Shown piece after piece: positions 1 through 5,540 of a stretch of 7,528 nt of DNA (its first letter is position 1; the number at the start of each line of letters is the position of its first letter). The position numbers were made by a program, and so were the translations under genes. The notes under the pieces were generated by a model. The model saw only the letters and a list, made by a program, of their open reading frames with translations, was not told the origin of the DNA and made no database searches. The DNA is from Halobacteriaceae archaeon Tc-Br11_E2g27 (GTDB taxonomy: Archaea; Halobacteriota; Halobacteria; Halobacteriales; Haloarculaceae): positions 1 through 7,528 of the forward strand of contig LKNH01000122.1 in NCBI GenBank assembly GCA_001564135.1. Direction: 5' to 3'.

Positions 1-668
1 CCATACCAGTTGTCAATAGCCGGCCCCGCCACAGATGAGGATAGCGTCCCCGATAGGGAACTCTCTTGACCGTCAATGTCCAAACGAAGCGCTCCGTCGC
101 TCGTTTGAAGCCGATACTGCTCCGCCCCGGTACATTGCTCAGTCGCATCAACGAGTCGCTGTAACGTCTCGGCCGTGGTTTCTATCCGTGTAGGTACCGG
201 AGCTCCGGTTTCGTCGGTGAACTGTTCGTCTGCGGTAAATCGCTCGGGAAGCCAGAACTCGATATCTTCTAGAACGACTGGGTCCGAGAGACAGTCGATG
301 GTTACGGATTGTGATTCTCCGGAAAGGCGAAGCTGGTTCCCAAGTTCCGCTCCCTCTTCCCCGATAATATCGACGCTAATTGTCTGCTCGCCACCGAACC
401 ATGATATCCATTCAAGCACCGTTGGGATAGAAAAGAGGACCGAGATAGGCTCCGTTACGGAAAATGATGAAAATCGAGCGCCGGAAAGCGAGCAAAACGA
501 GGTCTGGTTCGCACCGCGCGTGCTCGCCGGTGTTTCGACCCCCTCTTCCGTTACCCGCAGGTACATCTCTCTATGTGGGTCGTTATCTTCGGCATAGAGA
601 GCAGCCGTCTGGATAATGAACGTGAGTTCGGCAGGACTGCATTCGATATGGACTAGTTCCCGCTCCAT
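1..668 (-). CDS. Hypothetical protein, possible PCNA-like (sliding clamp) fold; C-terminus outside window
   Basis: An open frame runs from the ATG at 668 leftwards off the window without a stop, giving 222 visible residues. I recognise no named family with certainty. The predicted order of elements is suggestive: strand (residues 4-10), helix (11-27), paired strands (34-48), more strands (54-79), helix (81-92, ending Phe-Gly-Gly), strands (95-127), a linker rich in Pro and acidic residues (131-159), then strand (160-164), helix (166-179) and strands (184-210). That is the two-domain topology of archaeal/eukaryotic PCNA, with the linker where the interdomain loop lies. The segment around 212-221 (Ala-Gly-Pro-Ala then aromatic) sits where PCNA has its Ser-Leu-Phe-Ser-Leu motif, so roughly 60-70 residues would lie beyond the edge. 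The three helices carry almost no basic residues, unusual for a protein that encircles DNA. Function is inference; an unrelated all-beta protein remains possible. Confidence 0.8.
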   Translation of the reverse strand, partial: MERELVHIECSPAELTFIIQTAALYAEDNDPHREMYLRVTEEGVETPASTRGANQTSFCSLSGARFSSFSVTEPISVLFSIPTVLEWISWFGGEQTISVDIIGEEGAELGNQLRLSGESQSVTIDCLSDPVVLEDIEFWLPERFTADEQFTDETGAPVPTRIETTAETLQRLVDATEQCTGAEQYRLQTSDGALRLDIDGQESSLSGTLSSSVAGPAIDNWY

Positions 669-692
669 AGCTCATCAGCGGTGGGGGACCCA

Positions 693-718
693 CTTGAAAA
701 CCAAGGGTTAGTATATAC
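693..718 (-). promoter_or_regulatory. Candidate promoter of the clamp-like gene
   Basis: Two AT-rich elements lie upstream of the ATG at 668. One reads GTTTTCAAG on the minus strand (about 693-701), centred near -29, which would give a leaderless message. The other is GTATATAC at 711-718, a better TATA match, which would give a leader of about 20 bases. GTATATAC is palindromic, but no plausible plus-strand gene start lies at the right distance, so the minus assignment is preferred. Which element is used cannot be decided from sequence. Confidence 0.35.
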
Positions 719-762
719 CGGTCGATCGAACAATTGATAGTTCGCACGCAGGTGGTGAATGA

Positions 763-788
763 ATCGGTCACCGCTTCCATTGACCGAT
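763..788. repeat. 8-bp inverted repeat in the divergent intergenic region
   Basis: ATCGGTCA at 763-770 is mirrored exactly by TGACCGAT at 781-788, with a 10-base spacer; half-site centres are 18 bp apart. It lies about 45 bp upstream of the kinase TATA box and about 95 bp upstream of the start of the clamp-like gene. A shorter pair, CGAAC (727-731) and GTTCG (740-744), is nearby. The position suits an operator, but no regulator is identified. Confidence 0.35.
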
Positions 789-823
789 ATTGTCACTCTA
801 CAGGGGATGATTCCAGTTTTCAA

Positions 824-838
824 ACGAAGCCATTTTAG
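824..838 (+). promoter_or_regulatory. TATA/BRE promoter of the P-loop kinase gene
   Basis: The element TTTTAG (833-838) is preceded by a purine-rich BRE-like ACGAAG (824-829). Its centre is 26-27 bases before the ATG at 862, the spacing expected if transcription begins at or next to the start codon. This supports ATG 862 over the in-frame GTG at 847, which would lie upstream of the transcript start. Confidence 0.6.
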
Positions 839-861
839 CCGCCTGCGTGAAAACGCCTCCA

Positions 862-1359
862 ATGAGCGCCGACCAGCAGTTGGTTGCCGTCTGTGGGCTT
901 CCAGGCGTTGGGAAATCCAGCGTCGCAGAGCAACTCACAGAGCGTCTTGGGGGAATCCGTCTCCGGACAGATGCAGTTCGGAAAGAACTTGTGGACGAAC
1001 CGACATACAGTGCGGCTGAAACTGAGCGCGTGTACGATGCATTCGTTAAGCGCGCGAAGAATACACTCAAAGGTGGCGACTCTGTTATCCTTGATGCCAC
1101 GTTTCGCAAACAATCACAACGGGAGAGAGTCCATCGAGTCGCTGCCGATGAATCGGTTCAATTCACCCTCATCCATGTCGTCTGTGACGATGACATTGTC
1201 GAACAGCGCATCCGAATCCGCGATGATATCAGCGATGCGGATGTCGATGTCTTCCGCCAGCTTAAATCCGAGTTCGAACCGATTGAACTGGACCATGAGC
1301 GGATAGACAACTCGGGAACACGGGAAGAGACTGCAGAACAAGTCTCACGTCTCTTTTGA
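862..1359 (+). CDS. P-loop ATP-binding protein, predicted small kinase (AAA_33 type)
   Basis: A 165-residue protein with a single P-loop NTPase domain. The Walker A motif is at residues 12-20 (Gly-Leu-Pro-Gly-Val-Gly-Lys-Ser-Ser). A Thr-Asp near 36-37 and following basic residues fit the substrate-side segment of nucleoside-kinase-like folds. Asp78 in Leu-Asp-Ala-Thr fits Walker B, followed by an Arg/Lys-rich stretch (82-89). An Arg-rich lid lies at 114-120, and the Ile-Asp-Asn-Ser-Gly near 148-152 is typical near the C-terminus of AAA_33/COG0645-like predicted kinases. Length matches a stand-alone kinase domain. It should transfer the ATP gamma-phosphate to a small molecule or possibly RNA, but the substrate cannot be read from sequence. 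Zeta-toxin kinases share this fold, yet no antitoxin gene is beside it, so a toxin role is not supported. The start is set by the promoter at 824-838. It is probably monocistronic, facing the HD-protein gene tail to tail. Confidence 0.85.
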   Translation: MSADQQLVAVCGLPGVGKSSVAEQLTERLGGIRLRTDAVRKELVDEPTYSAAETERVYDAFVKRAKNTLKGGDSVILDATFRKQSQRERVHRVAADESVQFTLIHVVCDDDIVEQRIRIRDDISDADVDVFRQLKSEFEPIELDHERIDNSGTREETAEQVSRLF

Positions 1360-1377
1360 TACAACGGCCACCCTCCC

Positions 1378-1432
1378 ATTTGTTTTGATTCATCAGCTGT
1401 TTTCCCATTTGAGTCGATGCCGTTTCGAAAAA
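1378..1432. terminator. T-rich bidirectional termination region between convergent genes
   Basis: In the 98-base gap between the kinase and HD-protein stops, the plus strand has T-rich tracts ATTTGTTTTGATT (1378-1390) and TGTTTTCCCATTT (1399-1411), about 20-50 bases after the kinase stop. The minus strand has a run of five T (1432 to 1428) about 26-30 bases after the HD-protein stop. No strong GC hairpin precedes them. Archaeal RNA polymerase can terminate at oligo-T alone, so this serves as a plausible terminator for both genes. Confidence 0.45.
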
Positions 1433-1457
1433 CCGATAACAGGTTCCAAGACTCCTG

Positions 1458-2630
1458 TCACGGTTGGCCGCTTCTAATACCAAGAACCGCTCTGGCCGCT
1501 GTTTGTACGTCTTCTGTGTGTTCGTCCGGACAATACACTCCCAGTCGCCAGCGGCTTCGTTCGGCTGCACGGATGCCAGAGACAAGTTCTGACGCATCTT
1601 CCAGTCGCTGTGTCACCCCATTTACCACGACATTTGTTGCGGCTTCTTTTAGCCGTGGCCTGCTTGGGATATCCACGATTACGGCAGACGGCTCCACGCC
1701 GGCTTTATTGGCTATTTCGCGCTCTGCAGCACGTTCGTCTTCGTACCCAACATCCACTATCCCAGGTGGAACGGCCGATAACGGTTCCCAAAGCGCACGT
1801 TTGTACAGCTGCCGGTACTCGATTCGCCGGCCAAGTTCGGGAACGTGTGTCCCCAATTCGACCAGCAAGTCGTGGTCTGCCATTCGCTGGAATTCTTCAA
1901 CTGTGGTATCGGTCCGGTCGAGGTACCGTTCACTTGCTCGCTCCATCATTGCTCCCGCAACCCGTGAGACGTGATGTCGGTAGACGACAGCGTTCATCAA
2001 CGAGCGAGCGAGGAGTAAGGATTCAGCCGTTGCCACGTTCCCTTCAGCAAGCTTCAACTCGCCATTTTCGATACGAAGTTCCTGCGCCAGTCTGCCATGG
2101 TCAATCGTCCCGTAGGGAACGCCAGTATGGTGGGCATCGCGGACTAAGTAATCCATTCGGTCGACATCGAGTTCGCCCGAGATGAGCGAACCGAGCCCGG
2201 ATTCACCCGCAACAAGCGCCGACACCCGCTGTGGGTCCAATCCATGCGCTTCGAGGACTTGACAGACTTCCCGCTCGCTGTCGGTCAATAACCAATCCAG
2301 TTCGTCGTGGTCACGACCTGTCCGACGATAAATGAGGTTCTCAGTCTGATGGCCGTACGGTCCATGGCCGATATCGTGTACCAACGCCGCGGCACGAACA
2401 TGGTCAGCGCGGTCATCGTCGATACCTAACTGGTCGAGTGCCGTCGATGCTAACTGATAGACACCGAGACTGTGTTCCAGCCGGGTGTGATTGGCAGATG
2501 GAAAGACGAGACGGACAGTCGAAAGCTGTTTAATGTGGCGAAGGCGCTGGAGCGCTGGCGTGTCGAGCAACTCTGTTGCGAGGGTATCGAGCGTAATATA
2601 ATCGTGGACACTATCCTTGATTGTGTTCAT
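1458..2630 (-). CDS. HD superfamily phosphohydrolase (COG1078, dGTPase/SAMHD1-like)
   Basis: A 390-residue protein carrying the complete HD metal-binding set. His53 is in Leu-Glu-His-Ser-Leu-Gly (50-55 region), preceded by the family Asn-His-Thr-Arg. His85-Asp86 are in Leu-Val-His-Asp-Ile-Gly-His-Gly-Pro (83-91). The last ligand is an Asp of Asp-Val-Asp-Arg-Met-Asp-Tyr-Leu (155-162). The N-terminal pattern, with Leu-Gln-Arg-Leu-Arg-His-Ile-Lys-Gln-Leu near 27-36, is characteristic of COG1078 proteins, related to bacterial YwfO-type and SAMHD1 dNTP triphosphohydrolases. Likely activity is cytosolic, metal-dependent hydrolysis of a (deoxy)nucleoside triphosphate or other phosphoester; the substrate is inferred from the family only. 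The C-terminal third (about 260-390) is the less conserved helical part and shows no second recognised domain. It follows the beta-CASP gene on the same strand after a 109-base gap that holds its own TATA-like box, so it is probably transcribed separately. Confidence 0.9.
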   Translation of the reverse strand: MNTIKDSVHDYITLDTLATELLDTPALQRLRHIKQLSTVRLVFPSANHTRLEHSLGVYQLASTALDQLGIDDDRADHVRAAALVHDIGHGPYGHQTENLIYRRTGRDHDELDWLLTDSEREVCQVLEAHGLDPQRVSALVAGESGLGSLISGELDVDRMDYLVRDAHHTGVPYGTIDHGRLAQELRIENGELKLAEGNVATAESLLLARSLMNAVVYRHHVSRVAGAMMERASERYLDRTDTTVEEFQRMADHDLLVELGTHVPELGRRIEYRQLYKRALWEPLSAVPPGIVDVGYEDERAAEREIANKAGVEPSAVIVDIPSRPRLKEAATNVVVNGVTQRLEDASELVSGIRAAERSRWRLGVYCPDEHTEDVQTAARAVLGIRSGQP

Positions 2631-2662
2631 ACTCTGAGAGATACCGAACGTATGGCTGTGTG

Positions 2663-2670
2663 GATACTAA
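2663..2670 (-). promoter_or_regulatory. Candidate TATA box of the HD-phosphohydrolase gene
   Basis: On the minus strand the element reads TTAGTATC, centred about 36 bases before the ATG at 2630. It predicts transcription starting around 2640 with a leader of roughly 10 bases. The match to a haloarchaeal TATA box is moderate and no clear BRE is visible. Confidence 0.35.
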
Positions 2671-2720
2671 GACTACCGGACGACAGCAAAGGCCCAAAAT
2701 CACCGGGTTGACGCAGAATG

Positions 2721-2732
2721 GCTCACGTGAGC
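2721..2732. repeat. 12-bp perfect palindrome just after the beta-CASP stop
   Basis: GCTCACGTGAGC is a perfect palindrome. It lies 8 bases beyond the stop codon of the beta-CASP gene (minus strand) and about 90 bases upstream of the HD-protein start. It could be a hairpin in the 3' end of the beta-CASP message or a dimer-binding site. No T-run follows closely on the minus strand, so a classical terminator is not well supported. Confidence 0.5.
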
Positions 2733-2775
2733 GATTAGGTTACTTGACTACACTCCCATCATGTGAGCGATTAGG
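2727..2775. repeat. 13-bp direct repeat pair straddling the beta-CASP stop codon
   Basis: GTGAGCGATTAGG occurs at 2727-2739 and again at 2763-2775, a 36-base period equal to 12 codons. One copy lies in the last codons of the beta-CASP gene, encoding Pro-Asn-Arg-Ser on the minus strand. The other lies directly after the stop and would encode the same residues in the same frame. This looks like a short tandem duplication at the gene end; one copy overlaps the palindrome at 2721-2732. Confidence 0.7.
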
Positions 2776-4026
2776 AGACTCCAGTGTACTTTCAGTGATA
2801 GTTACTGTCTCCCCTAACGCAGGTGCAGAGGCAGAAAATCCGTCTTCACGGAGCGACGCGGCGAACCCCTCGCAATCGTCGCCGTGATTGACCACAACTG
2901 GTGTCTCTCGATACGACTCAAGGAACGAGCGAAGACCGTCTCTGTCGGCATGAGCCGAAAAGTCGTACTGTTCGACCTGTGCGCTGACAGGGAGAACGCG
3001 ACCGTCAAACTCCGCCCTGCCCGTATCCACTAGTTCACGGCCGGGCGTTCCCGCAACCTGATAGCCCGTCAGGGTAATTTTGTTCGTCGGATGCTGACGA
3101 ATCTGTGGGATATACGAAACAACAGGGCCACCGCTCAACATGCCGGCAGTGGTGAGGATGACCGTATTTTGACTTGCGATTCGTTCCCGCTGGCCGTTTT
3201 TGCCGGTGACGAATCGTGCGTTTGCTTTCGCGCGTTTGAGCGCCTCCGCGTCACGAACGAACGCTGGATACTGTCGGAGCAGCTCCGTCACCTGTTTGCC
3301 CATTCCGTCCAGGTAACAATCGATATCGTGGGCTTCACAGACAAGAAGTAACTCCTGCGTTCGTCCGATGGCAAACACTGGAACGATGACGGTTCCACCC
3401 TGCCAGATGGTCGTGCGGACGCTTTCGACGAATTCTCGCTCTAGCGTTTTCCGGTCGCTATGCGTCGTGTCTGCATACGTACTTTCCGTAATGATAGCAT
3501 CAACATCAGGGCGGTCTTGTGACGCGGAAACGAGCCGTTGGTTAGCAGTGTGAAAATCGCCGGTATACAGCAATCGTGTGTCACCGTCGTCGACGAGCAC
3601 GTGCGCACTGCCGGGGATATGCCCTGCTGGCAAGAGCGTTACCGTATGGCCTGCCGCCTCGAACGGTTCATAATACCCATGCTCAACCGACACCTGCGTG
3701 AGTCGTTGCAGGTCAGTTTCCATAAATGGACACTGCGGAGTATTTCCGTGAAGTCGCAACGTATCCTTGGCTAGCAGCATCGCCAACTCCCGCGTCGGGG
3801 GTGTCCAGTGGACCTCGGGACGGTTGCTCCCCGAGAGCAGCGACGGAACAGCTCCTGCATGGTCCAAGTGCCCGTGACTGACGACAACCGCATCGACAGC
3901 CGGTTCACGCAGCGGATACTGCATCGGCTTGGCTGTCAACAGCCCGTAATCGAGTAGCAACGAGTCGTTGACCAGAATCGCACTTCTGCCGACTTCGCGG
4001 GCACTTCCCAGAAATTCGACGTTCAT
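2740..4026 (-). CDS. MBL-fold/beta-CASP ribonuclease, archaeal CPSF-like, without KH domains
   Basis: A 428-residue protein with a full metallo-beta-lactamase plus beta-CASP layout. MBL ligands visible are the His51-x-His53-x-Asp55-His56 motif, His136 (Pro-Ala-Gly-His) and Asp157 (Tyr-Thr-Gly-Asp-Phe-His). The beta-CASP motifs follow: A is Glu181 (Thr-Glu-Ser-Thr-Tyr), B is His359 (Phe-Ser-Ala-His-Ala-Asp) and C is His381 (Val-Asn-His-Gly). All residues needed for two-zinc RNA hydrolysis are present. The protein begins directly with the MBL domain, so it lacks the N-terminal KH domains of aCPSF1. It best fits the shorter KH-less archaeal group (aCPSF2-like); RNase J is the main alternative. 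Expected role is cytoplasmic RNA processing or 5'-3' decay. The start at 4026 gives the usual first MBL strand (Val-Glu-Phe-Leu-Gly-Ser-Ala). The gene diverges from birA. The last 15 or so residues form an unconserved tail that carries one copy of the 13-bp repeat. Confidence 0.93.
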   Translation of the reverse strand: MNVEFLGSAREVGRSAILVNDSLLLDYGLLTAKPMQYPLREPAVDAVVVSHGHLDHAGAVPSLLSGSNRPEVHWTPPTRELAMLLAKDTLRLHGNTPQCPFMETDLQRLTQVSVEHGYYEPFEAAGHTVTLLPAGHIPGSAHVLVDDGDTRLLYTGDFHTANQRLVSASQDRPDVDAIITESTYADTTHSDRKTLEREFVESVRTTIWQGGTVIVPVFAIGRTQELLLVCEAHDIDCYLDGMGKQVTELLRQYPAFVRDAEALKRAKANARFVTGKNGQRERIASQNTVILTTAGMLSGGPVVSYIPQIRQHPTNKITLTGYQVAGTPGRELVDTGRAEFDGRVLPVSAQVEQYDFSAHADRDGLRSFLESYRETPVVVNHGDDCEGFAASLREDGFSASAPALGETVTITESTLESPNRSHDGSVVK

Positions 4027-4095
4027 CTCTTCTGTATGTCAGAATTCATGCGCCCAACCCATAACACCGTTGTGAAAGAACATCTTATCACCAGT
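4027..4095. promoter_or_regulatory. Divergent promoter region between the beta-CASP gene and birA
   Basis: These 69 bases must hold both promoters if birA starts at 4096. The best AT element is CCCATAAC (4058-4065), which reads GTTATGGG on the minus strand. It sits about 35 bases from either start, so either gene would have a leader of about 8-10 bases. The match is weak in both directions. A small dyad, CAC-N4-GTG (4065-4074), adjoins it and is a possible BirA autoregulatory site, without further support. Confidence 0.3.
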
Positions 4096-5028
4096 ATGCA
4101 AGAGACACGTGAACGGATTCTCGACGAGTTGAACGCCGGTCCCCGGAGTGGTCCCGAACTCGCTTCAGCACTCGATATCTCCCGAGCGGCCGTCTGGAAA
4201 CATATCGAGGCGCTCCGTGACGCTGGCTTTTCGATTAAGAGTTCGGAGACTGGGTACGAAATAACGGCCGTCCCCGAGTTCGGAGCCCATGCAATCGAAT
4301 TTGGACTTTCGGCCCCATATCGGATTCAGTACCACGAATCAGTTGAAAGTACGAATGCAACCGCACGGGAGCTTGCCAGAGCAGGTCAGCGTGATATTGT
4401 CGTTGTTGCCGACGAACAAACTGGTGGCCGTGGGCGACTTGACCGAGAGTGGCGTTCACCCTCGGGTGGCATCTGGGCTTCGATTTTGTTCGAGCCGGAT
4501 ATCCCCGTCGCTCACTCCCCAGTGTTTACGCTTGCGGCGGCGGTCGCAACTGCGCGGGCCGCTCGTTCGGTTGGCGTTGACGCGACCATCAAGTGGCCGA
4601 ATGACGTACTCGTTGGCGAGCAGAAACTGGCCGGTATCCTGAGTGAAATGGAAGGTGAAGCCGACCGATTATCGTGGCTTGTCATCGGTATCGGCCTCAA
4701 TGCAAACCTTGACAGCGCAGACCTTCCAGAGCATGCGACCAGCATTCAATCGGAAGTTGGGAGTTGTGACAGGGCACTGCTCACACGAACGCTTCTTGAG
4801 GAATTCCACGCACTCAGGACCGACCCGGATAAAATTCTTCCCGCATGGCGGGAGCTCTCGGCTACGCTCGGTACTGCCGTCTGCGTTGAAACCCCCTCTG
4901 AAACCGTTCGTGGGACGGCAGTTGATGTGACATATCCCGGTCAGCTTGTCATAGAAACACAGGATGGAACGGAAGTTGTCTCCACGGGTGACTGTGAACA
5001 TCTGCGACCTGACTCCGAAAGGAAGTAA
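4096..5028 (+). CDS. birA: Bifunctional biotin-protein ligase / biotin operon repressor BirA
   Basis: A 310-residue protein in three parts. Residues 3-57 are a winged helix (Ser-Gly-Pro-Glu-Leu then Ser-Arg-Ala-Ala-Val-Trp-Lys-His, typical of BirA DNA-binding domains). Residues about 74-255 are the ligase core: Glu-Ser-Thr-Asn (84-87), Gly-Arg-Gly-Arg (111-114) for biotinyl-5'-AMP, Lys-Trp-Pro-Asn-Asp (166-170), Lys-Leu-Ala-Gly-Ile-Leu (177-182) and Gly-Ile-Gly-Leu-Asn (198-202). Residues about 256-303 are the small C-terminal SH3-like domain. The enzyme activates biotin with ATP and attaches it to the target lysine of a biotin-dependent carboxylase subunit. The winged helix implies it may also repress biotin-related genes, none of which lie here. 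The frame extends to an ATG at 4036 (20 more residues), but that part has no homology to the usual start and overlaps the divergent promoter region, so 4096 is preferred. It is tail to tail with the stress-protein gene, only 11 bases apart. Confidence 0.95.
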   Translation: MQETRERILDELNAGPRSGPELASALDISRAAVWKHIEALRDAGFSIKSSETGYEITAVPEFGAHAIEFGLSAPYRIQYHESVESTNATARELARAGQRDIVVVADEQTGGRGRLDREWRSPSGGIWASILFEPDIPVAHSPVFTLAAAVATARAARSVGVDATIKWPNDVLVGEQKLAGILSEMEGEADRLSWLVIGIGLNANLDSADLPEHATSIQSEVGSCDRALLTRTLLEEFHALRTDPDKILPAWRELSATLGTAVCVETPSETVRGTAVDVTYPGQLVIETQDGTEVVSTGDCEHLRPDSERK

Positions 5029-5032
5029 AAAA
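5027..5032 (-). terminator. Oligo-T terminator of the stress-protein gene
   Basis: On the minus strand a run of six T follows the stress-protein stop codon after about seven bases. It overlaps the birA stop codon on the other strand. Oligo-T of this length is sufficient as a candidate archaeal terminator; no hairpin is visible. Confidence 0.45.
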
Positions 5033-5039
5033 TGACAGA

Positions 5040-5468
5040 CTACTCGTTGACACGAATCGTCAACACGGGAACTGGCGACGAGCGAACCACTCGTTCTGCA
5101 ACACTGCCGAGCAAGAGTCGGTCAACCCCCGAGCGCCCGCTTGTCCCCATAACAACCACGTCAATAGACTCCTCCGTAGCGTAATTGACAATTTCCTTTG
5201 CTGGTGAGCCGTCCACCATCGAGGTTTTGAGTTCAACGTCGTTAGCAACCGTTTCAATCTGCTCCATGGCGTGCTCTCCTTCTCGCTTGAGTGCCTGATT
5301 AATCCCTTCCCAGGAGGAATCAATCGGCAAGTCGGAAAGAGACGCGGTGTTGACGACGTAGAGTGCATGGAGGGTCGCATCGTGTTGTTCTGCGAGCGAT
5401 ACTGCATGGTTAATTACGTCATCCATCCCCGCCGACCCATCAGTGGGTAACAGTATTTTGTCGTACAT
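5040..5468 (-). CDS. Universal stress protein, UspA family, ATP-binding type
   Basis: A 142-residue single Usp domain, the normal length for the family. It opens with Lys-Ile-Leu-Leu-Pro-Thr-Asp-Gly-Ser (4-12). It carries the complete nucleotide-binding motif G-2x-G-9x-G-S at Gly108, Gly111, Gly121 and Ser122, followed by Val-Pro-Val-Leu near the end (133-136). These residues place it with ATP-binding Usp proteins (MJ0577-like) and not with the non-binding class. Such proteins are soluble dimers induced by stress or starvation; haloarchaea encode many paralogues, so no specific role can be given. The ATG at 5468 sits at leaderless distance from a strong TATA box, which supports this start. 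The gene has its own promoter even though the amidohydrolase gene lies 72 bases upstream on the same strand. Confidence 0.93.
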   Translation of the reverse strand: MYDKILLPTDGSAGMDDVINHAVSLAEQHDATLHALYVVNTASLSDLPIDSSWEGINQALKREGEHAMEQIETVANDVELKTSMVDGSPAKEIVNYATEESIDVVVMGTSGRSGVDRLLLGSVAERVVRSSPVPVLTIRVNE

Positions 5469-5473
5469 ACATG

Positions 5474-5500
5474 ACCGTACCGTACCAACCCACTTAATAA
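5474..5500 (-). promoter_or_regulatory. TATA promoter of the stress-protein gene, with GTAC repeats before the start
   Basis: TTATTAAG (minus strand, 5493-5500) is centred about 28 bases before the ATG at 5468, ideal for a leaderless transcript. Between box and start lies the tandem ACCGTACCGTACC (5474-5486, plus strand), with a third GTAC at 5463-5466 across the start. The repeat occupies the position of a possible operator. Confidence 0.55.
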
Positions 5501-5540
5501 TACGCTGTCAGCTTTGGGCTGTTGAAGTGCACCAATACCA

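Noticed and set aside
175..597. Open frame on the plus strand opposite the clamp-like gene
   Set aside because: The product is Ser-rich and unstructured. The minus frame has haloarchaeal acidic composition and stays open over the whole 668 bases.
862..1359. Zeta-toxin type toxin-antitoxin module
   Set aside because: The P-loop kinase fold is shared with zeta toxins, but no small antitoxin gene is beside it and the pattern fits general AAA_33 kinases better.
1417..1974. Long open frame on the plus strand opposite the HD-phosphohydrolase gene
   Set aside because: It lies antisense to a gene with intact catalytic motifs, its product is Ser/Arg-rich low-complexity sequence, and it has no promoter or recognisable domain.
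5509..5521. Hairpin CAGC-TTTGG-GCTG downstream of the amidohydrolase gene as a terminator
   Set aside because: Arms are only 4 bp and no T-run follows on the minus strand; too weak to call.
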